A stretch of 64,000 nucleotides of DNA, taken from Erythroxylum novogranatense. Taxonomy: Eukaryota > Streptophyta > Magnoliopsida > Malpighiales > Erythroxylaceae. The translations under genes were made by a program, and so were the position numbers. Positions 48,325-60,930 of this stretch are shown here, in pieces. The stretch spans positions 72,685,387 to 72,749,386 of the forward strand of contig CM057225.1 of the NCBI GenBank assembly GCA_029891385.1. The letters are read 5' to 3'. Position 1 is the first letter of the stretch. Every line of letters begins with the position of its first letter. The notes under the pieces are model-generated. The model made no database searches, was not told the origin of the DNA, and worked only from the letters and a program-made list of their open reading frames with translations.

Positions 48325-49356
48325 TTGGACAAGGGATTTATCAGACTCAATGTTTTGCCATGGGGAGCTCTAGTTCTGTTTGTGAAGAAGAAGGATGGGA
48401 CTTTGAGACTGTGCATCGATTATAGGCAGTTGAATCGGGTAACAGTAAAGAATAAGTATCCACTGCCTAGAATCGATGATTTGTTTGATCAGTTGCAGGG
48501 AGCTCAGGTGTTCACTAAGTTAGATGTGAGATCGGGTTATTACCAGTTGAAGATAGCAGAGGCCGATGTGCCTAAGAGTGCTTTTAGGAGCAGGTATGGG
48601 CATTTCGAGTTCCTAGTGATGTCGTTCAGGTTGACTAATGCCCCGGCAGCTTTCAAGGCCTTGATGAATAAGGTCTTTCAGCTCTACCTGGATCAGTTTT
48701 TGATAGTATTCATTGATGATATTTTGGTGTATTCGAGGAGTAGACAGGAGCACGCTGAGCATCTGAGGATTGTTTTGCAGATCATGAGAGAGAAGCAATT
48801 GTATGCCAAATTCAGTAAATGTGAATTTTGGCTGGATGAGGTGGTGTTTCTGGGGCACATTGTGAATGGTGAGGGTATTCAGGTGGATCCTCGCAAGGTC
48901 GGGGCAGTGTTACATTGGGAGGCCCCTAGGAATGTGTATGAGGTTCGGAGCTTCCTAGGATTGGCCGGTTATTACCGGAGGTTTGTCGAGGGGTTCTCGC
49001 TGATCTCAGCCCCTTTGAAAAAACTTCTGAGGAAGAATGTACCATTCAAATGGAATGAGGAGTGCCAGAAGAGCTTTGAGGAGCTGAAACATCGGTTGAC
49101 TTCTACACCGGTGTTAGGTATTCCTTCTGGGACTGGAGGATATGAGGTGTATAGCGATGCTTCGCATCAGGGACTGGGATGTGTTTTGATGCAGCATGGG
49201 AGAGTGATTGCTTATGCCTCGAGACAGTTGAGGTCTCACGAGGTGAATTATCCTGTGCATGATTTGGAGTTAGCTGCAGTTGTTTTTTCCCTGAAGATTT
49301 GGAGACATTATTTATATGGCAAGACATTCCAGATTTATACTGATTATAAGATTTGA
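48325..49356 (+). pseudogene. Reverse transcriptase and RNase H start of the nested gypsy element
   Basis: 343 open codons: [18 protein letters not shown], the metal-binding segment [15 protein letters not shown], the active site FIDDILVYS (48706-48732), [32 protein letters not shown], then RNase H from [16 protein letters not shown] through [20 protein letters not shown] frameshift near 49350 ends it inside RNase H. Confidence 0.93.
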
Positions 49357-50642
49357 GGTATCTGTTGAGTCAGAGAGAGTTGAATCTGAGACAGAGGAGA
49401 TGGATAGAGCTGCTTAAGGATTATGACTGCACGATAGAGTACCACCCAGGAAAGGCTAATGTGGTGGCAGATACGTTGAGCTGGAGGTCTCACATTAGTG
49501 CAGCTCAGATTCAGATTGAGAGATTGCCTAGTTTGATTCAGTTGAGAGCCTTGAATGTGCAGATGGATTTGGATCAGGATGGGGCTTTGATTGCCACTCT
49601 GAGGCTTAGGCCGATGTTGCATGACAGGATCAGGCGAGTTCAGGACAAGGATCCTGCTATGGTGAGACTGATTGAGAGAGCAAGGTCTGGTCGGGATTCT
49701 GATTTTGAGTTGAGAGATGGTACTTTATGGATGGGTCAGAGACTGTGTGTGGCCGATGTGGATGATCTGAGATGTGATATTATGGAGGAGGCGCATATGG
49801 CTGCCTATGCCATGTATCCTGGTTCTACCAAGATGTATAATACTCTTAGGCCACATTTCTGGTGGCCTGGCATGAAGAGGCAGGAGGCAGAGTTTGTTTC
49901 TAGGTGTTTGACGTGCCAACAGGTTAAGGCTGAGCATCAGGCTCTAGTGGGAAAATTGCATTTGTTACCCATTCCGGAGTGGAAATGGGAGCAAATTACG
50001 ATGGATTTCATTATGGGACTGCCTAGGACGCCGAGACAACATGATGCTATCTGGGTCATAGTGGACCGGTTGACTAAATCGGCCTACTTCTTGCTTGTGA
50101 GGGAGAGCAATACTCTTAATCAGTTGGCCCAGAAGTATGTGGCAGAGATTGTGCGACTGCATAGGGTCTCGGTGTCTATAGTCTCAGACAGGGATCCCAG
50201 ATTTACTTTTGAGGTTCTGGAAGAGCCTGCAGTCTGCTATGGGTACTAGATGAATTTGATCGACTTTTCATCCTCGCACGGATGGGCGAGTGAGAGGATG
50301 ATTAAGACTGCTGAGGATATGCTTCGGGCTTGTGTATTGGAGTTCAGAGGAGCATGGGATCAGTATTTGGCTCTGATTGAGTTCGCTTATAATAATCATT
50401 ATCACAGCAGTATTGGGATGGCACCGTATGAGGCTTTGTATGGGAGACAGTGTCGATCGCCTCTGTATTGGGATGAAGAGGATGTGAGGACGATTGAGGG
50501 TCCTGAGCTGATTCAGGATACTGTAGATAAGGTGAAACTGATTCGGAGTCGCATTAAGGAGGCTCAGGATAGACAGAAGAGTTATGTGGATCAGCATCGG
50601 CGGGAGATGGAGTATAGTGTAGGAGATAGAGTGTTCCTCTGA
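49353..50642 (+). pseudogene. RNase H end and integrase of the nested gypsy element
   Basis: [20 protein letters not shown] ends RNase H (its VADTLSW has Trp for the usual Arg). The integrase zinc finger is H...H in [15 protein letters not shown] and [12 protein letters not shown]. The core has [17 protein letters not shown], and after a stop at 50247-50249 SSHGWASERMIKTAEDMLRA, where the usual DGQSERT motif is changed to GWASERM. RSPLYWDEEDVR and QDRQKSYVDQHRREMEYSVG follow. It ends with a stop at 50640-50642. Confidence 0.9.
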
Positions 50643-51030
50643 GTGTCACCTTGGAGAGGAGTTTTGAGATTTGGCAGGAAGGGCAAGTTGAGCCCTCGGT
50701 ACATTGGTCCTTATGAGATTGTCGAGAGGATAGGACCATTGGCATATCGATTGGCTTTGCCGAGTGAGATGTCCTAGTAGCACGATGTATTTCATGTGAG
50801 TATGCTTCGACAGTATCGATCAGACCTGACTCATGTGATTCTGGATTAGGAGATTGAGGTGGCCAACAATCTGAGTTATGTTGAAGAGCTGATACAGATT
50901 GTGGGATCGCGGGTCAAGCAGTTGAGGAACAGGGTAATTCCACTAGTAAAAGTTCTTTTGAAGAACCATTCTTCTGAGGAAGCAACTTGGGAGACTGAGG
51001 AGCATATGAGGAGATAGTATCCTCATCTAT
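50643..51030 (+). pseudogene. Integrase C-terminal and chromodomain-like tail
   Basis: [39 protein letters not shown] and HDVFHVSMLRQYRSD form the GPY/F region. LRNRVIPLVKVLLKNHSSEE and ATWETEEHMRR form a chromodomain-like end, which in known chromoviruses directs insertion to heterochromatin. At least four in-frame stops are present. Confidence 0.82.
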
Positions 51031-51069
51031 TCGATCAGACAGGTATGAAATTTCGGGACGAAATTTTTA

Positions 51070-51084
51070 TTAGGATGGGAAAAT
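51070..51084 (+). other. Polypurine tract of the nested gypsy element
   Basis: TTAGGATGGGAAAAT directly precedes the 3' LTR start TGTAACATACC. Confidence 0.75.
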
Positions 51085-53750
51085 TGTAACATACCATCAC
51101 CGATGGGAGGGTTATATTGGTAAATTAGGACGGGTTAGGATTTTCCATTTGCATGCAATTGATATGAGCATTTTTTTGGCCTTTAATTTTAGAGGAATAA
51201 ATCATTCTGCACATTCACATATAGGTACATGCATTCATGACATTTCCCAGCATTTAATTATGATTATGATATGATTTTTGAATTTGAGATAATTATGTTT
51301 GATTATGATTTATTGGGAATTATGGAATAATTGGATTTGAATGTCTTAAGAGTGATTGTCAGTTGATAGCGATTCAAAGGAAAATTTTCTGGAAATTTGG
51401 GAGTAAATGTCTGGACTGAAATTTTTCGAGTGACAGACTGGTTGACTAAATGATACTGAAATAAATATCCAAAGGTAATGGGAAAAATAGATACTTGATT
51501 TTAGGAATAAAAATGATGAGCCATTGGAATTTAGAAACAGCTTAGACCGGAAATGAGTTTTGAAAAGAGTTAGAGTTTTAGAAGAGTGTTTAAAGGGAAG
51601 AGAGTAAACCTTTAAATACCTTAGGTTTTAAATTTGGCCTTAAACTCATTTCCTCCATCTTAGGGTTTTTCTTCTTCCTTTTCCCTTGGTGATTTTCGAC
51701 CACCCTTCAGATCCTTGCTTGCTTGCTCCTTCATTGTGGTTGAAGAACATCTAGAAACCTTGGAGATAATGATGTTTTGCGTGAATATGGGAGATAGCCG
51801 TGAGTGTTAGGGTTTGGAGAAGATTTTCGGAGATTTGAAGATTTAAGGCTTGATTGGTAAGTAAATTGGTATTATGTTGTTTTTATTGTTGTTGAAATGC
51901 ATTTATGGTGTTTAATATGAAAGATTGGGCAGTTGAGAGTGAGTTATTACTGGTTTTAGAGAGAGAAATGGTGAAAAATCTAGTCAGAGAAGGCGGAGGG
52001 GCCCGCACATCGTGACATCTGAGAGGGGCCTCGTCGTGATGAGTAAATAGGTACTCGCCGCGACGAGCATGGCGAGACGTCGGGGCGAGCCCGTCGATCC
52101 TTGCCGCGACGAGCGTATGGGACGTCGCGGCGAGCTCCATTTTTCTGAAGTGAGGTATTTTAGTTTTCAGGGCATAACTTATGGTGTAGACCTCCAATTG
52201 AGATGATTCTTGATTCGTTATAAACTAGAGAAAGAGGTCTACAATTGATATGAAGAATGAAAGTTTGAATTTAAATTAGTAAGATTGTAACTATATAAAG
52301 AAAGTTGAGTAAGGTTTCCTATTTCAGCCTAAGGATAGTTTCATGATAATTGGAGTATAACTTGGGGTCTTCAATAGGTGAATTTGACCAAATGAATAGG
52401 TTTTCTTGGGATTATTCTAGGTTGCATGATATGGTGGATTGAACTGAATTTTAGAAATGCAATGAGTCATTATTGATCAATTGAGTGAAAAGTTAGATTT
52501 GGACAAAAGATTGCGAAATTGGGATATAGCGTCGGAAAGTCATGAACATGCATCGTACATCTTTTAATAAAGACATGTGCATCATTGAATTGTTCTGATT
52601 ATGCATTTAGTAATGGGTAATTATTTAACTGTTATAAAGGCACCGTTGGATCGTCATTCCACAAATATTGCTGGGACTTCCAGGTAGTAGCTCGGAAGTT
52701 ACAGGTGAGTAACCTAGTTGGTTCCTCAATTTTTAATTGTTAAATTCTCTATAAACTGTCTGCGAATGTGAATTGTATGATTATGTGAATGATTAGGATC
52801 GATATGTTTACTTTTGGTAAATCGGATTTGACTGCTACGTGATTCTGAAGAATAGTGATAAATAGGTTTTAATGGCAATGTGACTGTGAATTATGGGGCA
52901 TTTTGCATTTCATACACGAATGCATGAACAGATAATGATAGTTGTGACCTGAGTCGCCACTGATACTGAAACGAGCCTTGAGCTCGAAGGGACTTAGTAC
53001 ATACCTAGAGGGCTCTCCTACTCCCTAGACGCGTCTACTGAACACTGTACACTGTTTAAGAACTCGATCATAACACTATAATAAAATAGGAAAGAGTAAC
53101 ATATGCATTGCATATACATTGTGATAGATTGAATTCAGTGAATGGAAAATAGGCAAGAGTGCATGCTATAATTGTGATAACTGATTTGCGAAATTTCTGA
53201 GTTCTGTGATTGTATGAGAAATAGTAAATTGCTATATGGTATTCTGAATGTGTTATTGTGATATGCTATACGCTATTTGCGTAATGCATGAATTAAGTGA
53301 ACTATCGATGATGGTTTCTCATTAAGTTCGCAAACTCACCCAAAATTGCATCTATTTTTCATGATCGATAGATTAGACTCCTAGCTCCAGAGATAGACTT
53401 TTCCTGCCGTGTGAGTGCGTTGGCAAGAGAAGTTATGGCACACAGGTTGGTCAGCTGGGATTGATTTTGGGGATGACCTAGTATAGACTTTTGTATCATA
53501 TTTCCTTTTTGGAGTAATGTATTTAGACCGTAGAAAACTGATAGACTTGTCTATATTTTTGTTTGATGATATGAAATGAGAAAGTATCTTGGTTTTAAAA
53601 TATAACGATTTTTATATTGTGGTTTAATGAATGTGATGCCATGAGAGTATTGTAGTGACTGACTGCTTGTAGCTCTCCCTTATTATGGGATATGTATCGG
53701 TACGGCCCACGGGCATACCGGTATATACCCTACGGTAAGGGGGCGCTACA
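51085..53750 (+). mobile_element. 3' LTR of the nested gypsy element (2666 bp)
   Basis: A match to 39400-42084. Differences include the first base of the start hairpin (ACCATC for CCCATC), loss of about 44 bp in the CpG patch, and CpG-to-TpG/CpA changes (CTCGTCGTGATGAG for CTCGTCGCGACGAG). Confidence 0.92.
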
Positions 53751-53755
53751 CTTGG

Positions 53756-55143
53756 CATCCTTCTTGATAAAGAGATAACATAATGCCATATGGTCTATAA
53801 AAACAATAACTTGTGAGCCCAAAAGATAAGAACGAAATTTCTCATATGAAAATACCACTGCAATCAATTCCTTTTTAGCAGTGATGTAGTTTAGTTGTGC
53901 TCCCATCAAGGTCTTACTTGCATAGTAGATGGCATGTAGCCTCTTCCCCTTCTGTTGGCCAAGTATACAACCAATAGTATGGTCACTTGCATCACACGTA
54001 ATCTCAAAGAGAAGAGACCAATATGGCAAAGTCAAAATGGATTGTTGTTGTAAATGCCTTCTTCAACCTGTTAAAAGAATCTAAACAATCATTATCAAAC
54101 ATGAATGGCAAATCTTTAACTAACAAATGAGTTAAGGGTTTAGCAATAAGAGAAAAATCTTTAATGAACCGTCTGTAGAACCCTGTATGACCAATAAAAG
54201 CTTGAATGCCCTTGATGTTGATAGGAGGTGGTAGCTTTTTAATCACTTTAGTCTTAGCTCGATTTGCCTCAAACCCCCATTGTGAGATCTTATGATCTAA
54301 TACAATTCCCTCTTGAACATAAAATGACGCTTCTCTCAGTTCAAGACTAGATGAGACTCCTCGTATCTTTGAAGCACTATGTCTAAATTAAACAAGCAAT
54401 GATCAAAACAATCTCCAAAGACAGAGAAGTCATCCATAAATACCTCCATGAGGTTCTCATTCATGTCCCAAAAAATGGCCATCATACACCTTTGGAATAT
54501 GGCAGGTGCATTACATAACCAAAAGGCATCCTCCTATAAGCGAAAGTCCCATAAGGACAAGAGAAATTGGTCTTCTCCTAATCTTGTGGATATATAAACA
54601 CCTTATTGTACCCTAAGTATCCGTTAAGAAAATAGTAAAATGCATGGACAACCACCCTCTCAATCATCTAGTCCACAAAAAGCAAAGAGAAATGATCTTT
54701 TTTAGTAGTCAAATTGAGCTTCCGGTAATCAATGCACAGTCTCTAACCTGTAATGGTCCTAATAGAAATCTTTTCACCTTTTTAATTCTCTACCATTGTC
54801 ATGCCTCCCTTCTTAGGTATATACTATATCGGACTCACCCACTCACTATCTGAAATGGGTTAAATGCTCCTCACATCTAAAAGCTTCACTACCTCCTTTT
54901 TCATAACCTCTTACATGTTTGGATTTAACCTTCTTTGTCTCTCTCTCACTGTTTTATGTCCTTCTACTAATTTAATCCTATGTATCACCACATTGTGGCT
55001 AATCCCCCTAATATCATTAATTTACTACCCCGTGGCTTTCATCCTCTTCTTAATGGTCTCCACCACTTTCTCTTCTTACTCACAATCTAATTGGTTGGAG
55101 ATAATGATGGGTAGGATATGGTTCTTACCTAAAAAGGTATATC
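53756..55143 (-). pseudogene. Athila RT and first part of RNase H
   Basis: From the right: RT pieces near 54600-54480 (FSCPYGTFAYRRMPFG, with the DD region decayed), 54246-54004 (IKGIQAFIGHTGFYRRFIKD, PLTHLLVKDLPFMFDNDCLD) and 54035-53756 (FEITCDASDHTIGCILGQQK, YASKTLMGAQLNYITAKKEL, FIDHMALCYLFIKKDAK), the last being RNase H. It breaks off in KKDAK at the nested insertion. Many stops. Confidence 0.85.
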
Positions 55144-55899
55144 TCAAGTGGGAAGTAAGGGTTTAAACTCTAAAGTGGGTGGCTTAACAACGAAAGGTGG
55201 TGTGAGTGTAGCTGTTCTCTCCAACTTCTCCTTATCAACTCCCTCACATGATTCCTTTTCTCTCACACCCTCATCTTTGTGTACTTTTATAACTTCTTCA
55301 ACTTCCTCTTTAGCTTCCTTCACACACTCATCCACAACATCAATCTTCATGCATGCAGGACCATCCATCAACTTTTTCAAATATTTAGACATTTTAAATT
55401 CAACTTGCTCATCACTAATTCTCAAAATAAGTTTTCCTTCATACATATCAACTAATGCGCTACCAGTATTTATAAAGGGCCTACCTAAAATCAATGGATA
55501 ATTTATATTGCCTTTAAAATACAACACAACAAAATCAAAAGGAATGATAAATTTATCCACTTTTACCAACACATCTTCTACAACTCCAAATGGCCTCTTA
55601 ATGGATTGATTCATAAGCTGAATGAGCATGGATGTTGACTTGATCTCTCCTAATCCTAATTCCCTGAAAATAGACAAAGGAATCAAGTTAATACTTGCAC
55701 CTAAATCACATAAGCATTTAGAAAATTCAAAGTCACCAACAAAACATGGAATAATAAAACTCTGTGGATCTTGTAGTTTTGAAGGAATTGTGTTTAACAT
55801 GATCGAACTACAATTCTTTGTCAAGGTTACCGTCTGATTGTCCTCCCAAGTGCGTTTATGTGTGAGTATATCCTTAAGAAACTTCGCATATTTGGGCAT
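55144..55899 (-). pseudogene. Athila protease region
   Basis: 251 open codons. MPKYAKFLKDILTHKR and LQDPQSFIIPCFVGDFEFSK precede the retropepsin active site CDLGASINLIPLSIF, then YPLILGRPFINTGSALVDM (flap and C-terminal Leu-Gly-Arg motif). The rest is an acidic linker towards RT. It is the best-preserved part of the Athila element. Confidence 0.9.
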
Positions 55900-57496
55900 G
55901 CACTCTGAAACTTCTTCAGTTTCTCCAAAAACTTGGAAAACTAAATGTCACAGGTGACAGTGCTACATATGGCCTCACATCTACTTTCTCTTCTTCTATC
56001 TCCTTGCCTTTCTCCTTTATTTGACTATCCTTTTACAAACTTGGCTCCTCCAATTGTTTGCCACTCCGAAGTGTGATGAACTTGAGTTATTCCTTTGGGT
56101 GGGCTTTAATGTTGCTTTGTAGGCTACCTAGCCTTTCTAGAAGACAAAGCAGAAGCAAGTTGACTACTTAAACCTCCAAATTATGGATGGAGGAATCATG
56201 GTTCTTCAAGATTTGGTCAGATTTGGCATCCTGGCTCGCAAACATTCATTTATGATTCTCTTCCTGCCTTCTTTGACTTTTCTCTTAGCTTGAGAATTTG
56301 GACCTTAATATATCCATTAACTTGTCCATTTTGCTCTCTAAAGACCTAAGATGGTCTTGCTAAAATCCTAGTGGTCCTTGTGGTTTTGTTTGGCCACCTA
56401 CATTAATAGTACTCTGAGAAATTTTTGGGTGAATTTTCCATCCCAGATTATAAGTGTTAGAGTATGGATTGTTACTTCATTGTGGTTGGGCCAAATAATT
56501 TACCTATTCTATGCTACTAACTCACAAAAAGAAGCATTCTGCTTAGTAATGGTTGTCCTACCCACATAACTCATAGTAAACCTGTATGGCTTTGGCTGTG
56601 GATGAAGAAGCCCCTTGCATATTGTTTAACTGCTTAGTAATGGCGATAATCTGAGCTTGCAAGGTTGTGACAGAATCAGTTGGAATCAAGCCTTTTTGTT
56701 CCTTTATTCCTTGCCTACTCCTCTTGTTCGACCACATGCAACTATTACTTGCCAACTCCTCCAAAAGATCATGAGCTGCCTCAATGATCTTTCTCATTAA
56801 TGACCTCCAACAACTGCATTTATTGTCCCTCTTGTAGTCTAATTCACACCATTGTAGAATGTCTATAGTAAGAACTCCCTTGGAAGGTTGTGGTGTGGGA
56901 AACTTTGCAACTCTTTGAACCTCTTCCAAGCTTCATATAATGACTCCCCATCATGTTGCTAAAATTTTGTAATTTCCTTGATGATCCGCGTAGTCTTTGT
57001 CAATGTGAAGTACTTGTCAAGGAAGGCTTGGGCTACTTGCTCCCATGTAGTAATCTGAGATGCACTAAGTGATTTATACCATGCCTTGGCTCGATCTCTC
57101 AAAGTGAATGGAAATAATCTGAGCCTAACATCATCATCAAACATCTTTAGAATCTAAAAGTGTCACATATCTTCAAAAACTTTGCTAGGTGGGCATTGAG
57201 ATCTTTAGTTGATAACCCGTAGAATTAAACAGTATTTTGGAGTATGTTTAAGAGTGCCGATTTGATTTTAAAATTGTTTGTTGTGATTGTAGGCCTTGCA
57301 ACTCCTTATGGACTAAATCTGGGCCTCATAAAATCCATTAATGTTCTTTTAGCCCCTCCTTGTTCTCCTTCTTCCGTCATATTATTTGAAGATTTTTTTG
57401 GCACTTTGCTATTTTTAACCTTCTCTCTTGTCTTGTAATATCAGGAAATTCTTCTTCAAAAGCTTCATTGGATCATCTTATGTTCCTTGTGTTCAT
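55900..57496 (-). pseudogene. Athila gag, broken
   Basis: It begins MNTRNIR at 57496. 57144-56959 carries DDDVRLRLFPFTLRDRAKAW, TTWEQVAQAFLDKYFT and the start of the next helix (retrotransposon gag domain). 56929-56558 carries EAAHDLLEELASNS and QAQIIAITKQLNNMQG. Several frameshifts and stops separate the blocks. Confidence 0.83.
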
Positions 57497-57576
57497 GAAC
57501 CTGCAAATACATAAGGAAAAGTATCAAACACTCTCAAATCAAAGTTAACCAAATTAAACAATATACTAAACAAACA

Positions 57577-57595
57577 ATCCCCAGAAATGTCGCCA
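57577..57595 (-). other. Primer binding site of the Athila element (tRNA-Asp-like, degenerate)
   Basis: Element sense TTGGCGACATTTCTGGGGA compares with TGGCGCCGTTGCCGGGGA of Athila-type elements. It lies six bases inside the 5' LTR. Confidence 0.65.
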
Positions 57596-57601
57596 AAAAC
57601 T

Positions 57602-58893
57602 TGTTGATTGCAAAACCAATTCACTAGTTTTACGCTCAAAATTGCAAGTATACGGGGTGCAACTTGTAGTAAAGAATAGACATTGATCCCTTAAAGATTG
57701 TGTTTAGACGCTACTTAATTCAAATTGCTTTGTTTGAGAACCAATTTTAGTAAATATACACTGAAAAATTAAACTAAATCAAACAACTAACAATGAACAA
57801 ATGATAAAGCAAAAGTGTAGAAACTTGGAATTCAAGATTTAACAATTAAAGATCACTTTTTCCCTATCTTATCTCCCTCCTACCTTGTTAATTTAATTGT
57901 GCCTCACCTAATATTTCCTAATGTATTAACTAACCTCTCTCAAGGTGTAATGAATTGTCCCTAGCCAAATTAAATGGAAATGATTAAGTAATATCTCAAT
58001 CTACAGAATCAGTCCACCAATTCAATTAGTTATGAAGTTATCTTATGGGTAATAAACTAATTAGCCAAGATCTCTCCCTCGCTAATAAATTAACTTCATG
58101 AATGTATGTCTATAGAGTGTCAATTTTCATTGTACAGCCCTACATAATTTATCCAACTCAATTTCTCAATATATTGCATGGTAAAGCTCAACATTCATCA
58201 AAAGTATCATCCATTCAAATCAACAAAGTAGGAGTTCAATCAGTAGTTCAAAAGTAATCTCTATAAATAACTCAGCCACTCATAATGTCATTAACATCCC
58301 CAACAACTAGAAAATCCATAATAAAGATGCTAGAAGAGAAAAACGAAATAAAAACTAGATGAAGCAAGCTCTTCCTCTTCTTTGCCCAAATCTAGAAAAT
58401 CTAGAGTTGGTGTGCTCTTTGCCTAATTTGGAATGGAAATCTTGATTCTCTACCTATCTCTAGGCCCTAAATATGTTTTTTAGCCCTAAGAGGAAAGTTC
58501 TCACGACGCCCCATTCGACCTTAGGGATTTGGGCCCTAATATATTCATAATAACCTAAAAATAAGTGAAACCTGCGTGTCTCTTTGAGTTAGGGATCCCA
58601 TGATCGTGGGAATTAGCATGAATCCCATGATAGTGGGTTTTTATCTTACAACTCCTCCACTTCTCTTCTCCTCTCTTCGTCCCTAGCTCAATCATAAAGT
58701 TGTCCACCCTCTATTCCTACATCAAAATGATCAATTCTTACCCTAAATCAACATCAAACATAAAATAACAACTTTGAAGTTTAAACTAAACAAAAACATA
58801 CAAAATAAGTACAAAAACACAACAATAATAACCCATTATGCAAGAAACACATGCCAAATACTTAGAAAAACATATACTAATGCACAACTATCA
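57602..58893 (-). mobile_element. Athila 5' LTR (1292 bp)
   Basis: Plus-strand limits are TGTTGATTGCAAAACC and GCACAACTATCA. It is homologous to 29312-30500. Confidence 0.88.
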
Positions 58894-60930
58894 ATAGTTT
58901 AAGGTGTTTTGTTAAATAACAGTCCCAACTTCTCATCTAACTCCACACCAGCAACACTTGAATAATTCCACCATTTATAATCATGCTACAAAATCTTTGA
59001 TGAACAAGTTGTATGGAAGATATTATTTTTGTTATTCATTCACATCAGCCTCTCCCACATATATTCTTATTAACCATTTGGTGATTAGTATCCTTCCCTC
59101 TTCGAACCTCTTAATAACACTTTTCATAAACCTTAAAGTCATCAATTCTAATATGCAAAAGTGAGTTATTTTGTAAACTAGTTATAACAACTTTGTGTTT
59201 CTCCAATATATCCATTACTTTATTAAATTAAGTGGTCAGATGTTGGTATTGACCCTATATTGCATTCATGATAAACTTCTAGTCTATCCCAACTCTATCG
59301 TGTCCATTTCCTTCCCTCTAAGAGTTTTAGCAAAGTTGTAAGAAAACTTTAGTAGTAAAAACACTACCAAATATGTTTTTCTTAAAATTTACTAAACTCA
59401 CAACTTAAAACTCTTAATTAAAGGCTCTTTTCAAACTAGTTAATTCATCAATAAGCCTAGTTTTAATCTCCCCCTTCGTCAAATTACTCCAAAAGAAGTG
59501 AATTATATTAAAAAAATTAAGCAAAGAAAGCAACTAAAGGCAAAAAAATGCAAAAAATTCAAGCAAATAATTGAGGTCTACCGAACCAAGTAGATAGAGT
59601 AAAGAAGAAGAATAAGAGCTGGACAAGTAAGAATTATAACGACATAAAAAAGTAAGAATAAATAGAAAATAAAATATATTTAAAGTAAGAAGTACTTTAT
59701 TCTTATTGCAAAAGGAATAACAATACTTACTTGTAAAGGATAATGCAATTACCAACCCCTATTTGTAAGACTTAAATGGAATTTTTTATGAATTTTCTCT
59801 TCACAAAACCTTTTAGATGTATTTTTCTTTTCTTTTTAATTAACTTATAAAATCAAGAAACAAAAAGCAAGAAACAAGAAACAAGAAGAAAGAATAATAA
59901 GAACACCTAAGAAAATCAAATGTTCAATAAGAAACATAAACAAACAAATTCAAGAAAAAACTTGAATATAGAAGACGACTATGACACCTAAATTTTGATT
60001 CAAACAAATAGGACTAGTGAAATTTGATACCAATATAAATAAGGGCTAATGATTGTTTTATTGAAACAAGTTTGATTCAAGAGCAAATTTAAAACAAAAC
60101 AAGAAGAGTGATATGAATTGTCATACTCACGAAAAAGATAGGATGCGAGTGATAAGATTCTAGAATTTGATCACCTCTAGCAAGCTAGATAAGATTGTAA
60201 GTTATTAGAGAACCTAAATCAAGAGTTTCTTTAAAAGATTGAAGAAAATATCTCTAAAATTTTTCGAATAATTGATAATTATAAGCTTATGTTATATCAA
60301 TAAGAAAGACTTTTATAGGCATAAAATTCGTATAACTAAAGTCCTAGATGGAAATAACATTATGAAATAATAAAATTCTAAACAACCAAACTACAAGTTC
60401 TATGCTCATCCCTAAAGCACACTAATATTGGTTTTGTTATGGAACTTTGCGTATGTTTTTCATAGATAAGTCTAATGCCAATTACATTTTGTACCTTATT
60501 CTTTAACTTACTCTTTCACTTAAATCAACATAATATGCTTGATTTTAGTCACTCGAAGTGGAAAAATTCTACTCCTCGCATAAAATTCACCATTGGATTA
60601 TGAAGGGTTTCTTTAATCTTCTTTGCTCTACTCCTTGTTAATGATCCTCTAGCATTCTTAAATGGATCTCTAATAACTTTCAATGCTTCATTTGAACCCT
60701 TTGCAATTTGTCAATAGCCCCCTTACATTGAAGTTTGTGTAACTTTAGTAGATGATTTACTCCCCTCAATAAATATTTATTAGCTTATTATCACATATGA
60801 AAATATTTTTATTTTTCAAAAAATAACATTTAAACATTAAATATACTGTTAAAATTAAAATAAATTAAATAGTTAGATTATATTATTCAATATTCTATTA
60901 GTAATTAATATTACTGATAATTAATAATAA
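58894..60930. other. AT-rich spacer, nothing recognised
   Basis: About 2 kb with purine-rich and AT-rich stretches and only short frames. No LTR, gene or RNA is seen. Confidence 0.45.

Larger units (their letters stand above)
39400..53750 (+). mobile_element. Chromodomain-type Ty3/gypsy element nested in Athila
   Basis: LTRs at 39400-42084 and 51085-53750 start TGTAAC and end GGCGCTACA. The tRNA-Met primer site, gag, protease, RT, RNase H, integrase, a chromodomain-like tail and a polypurine tract follow in order on the plus strand. It splits the Athila RNase H frame: the Athila coding sense ending at 53756 (KKDAK) resumes at 39399 with RLIQ. Its own gag is opened by a 4.3-kb solo LTR. Confidence 0.93.
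29312..58893 (-). mobile_element. Athila-type Ty3/gypsy retrotransposon with nested insertions
   Basis: One element can be followed on the minus strand: 5' LTR 58893-57602, tRNA-Asp-like primer site, gag, protease, RT/RNase H, (insertion 53750-39400), rest of RNase H and integrase, ATHILA-type ORF, (insertion 36507-33385), non-coding 3' region, 3' LTR 30500-29312. Without the two insertions it would be about 12 kb, normal for Athila. All frames are broken. Confidence 0.88.

Noticed and set aside
48613..50745. Several antisense frames across the gypsy pol
   Set aside because: Shadows of the well-supported plus-strand RT, RNase H and integrase.
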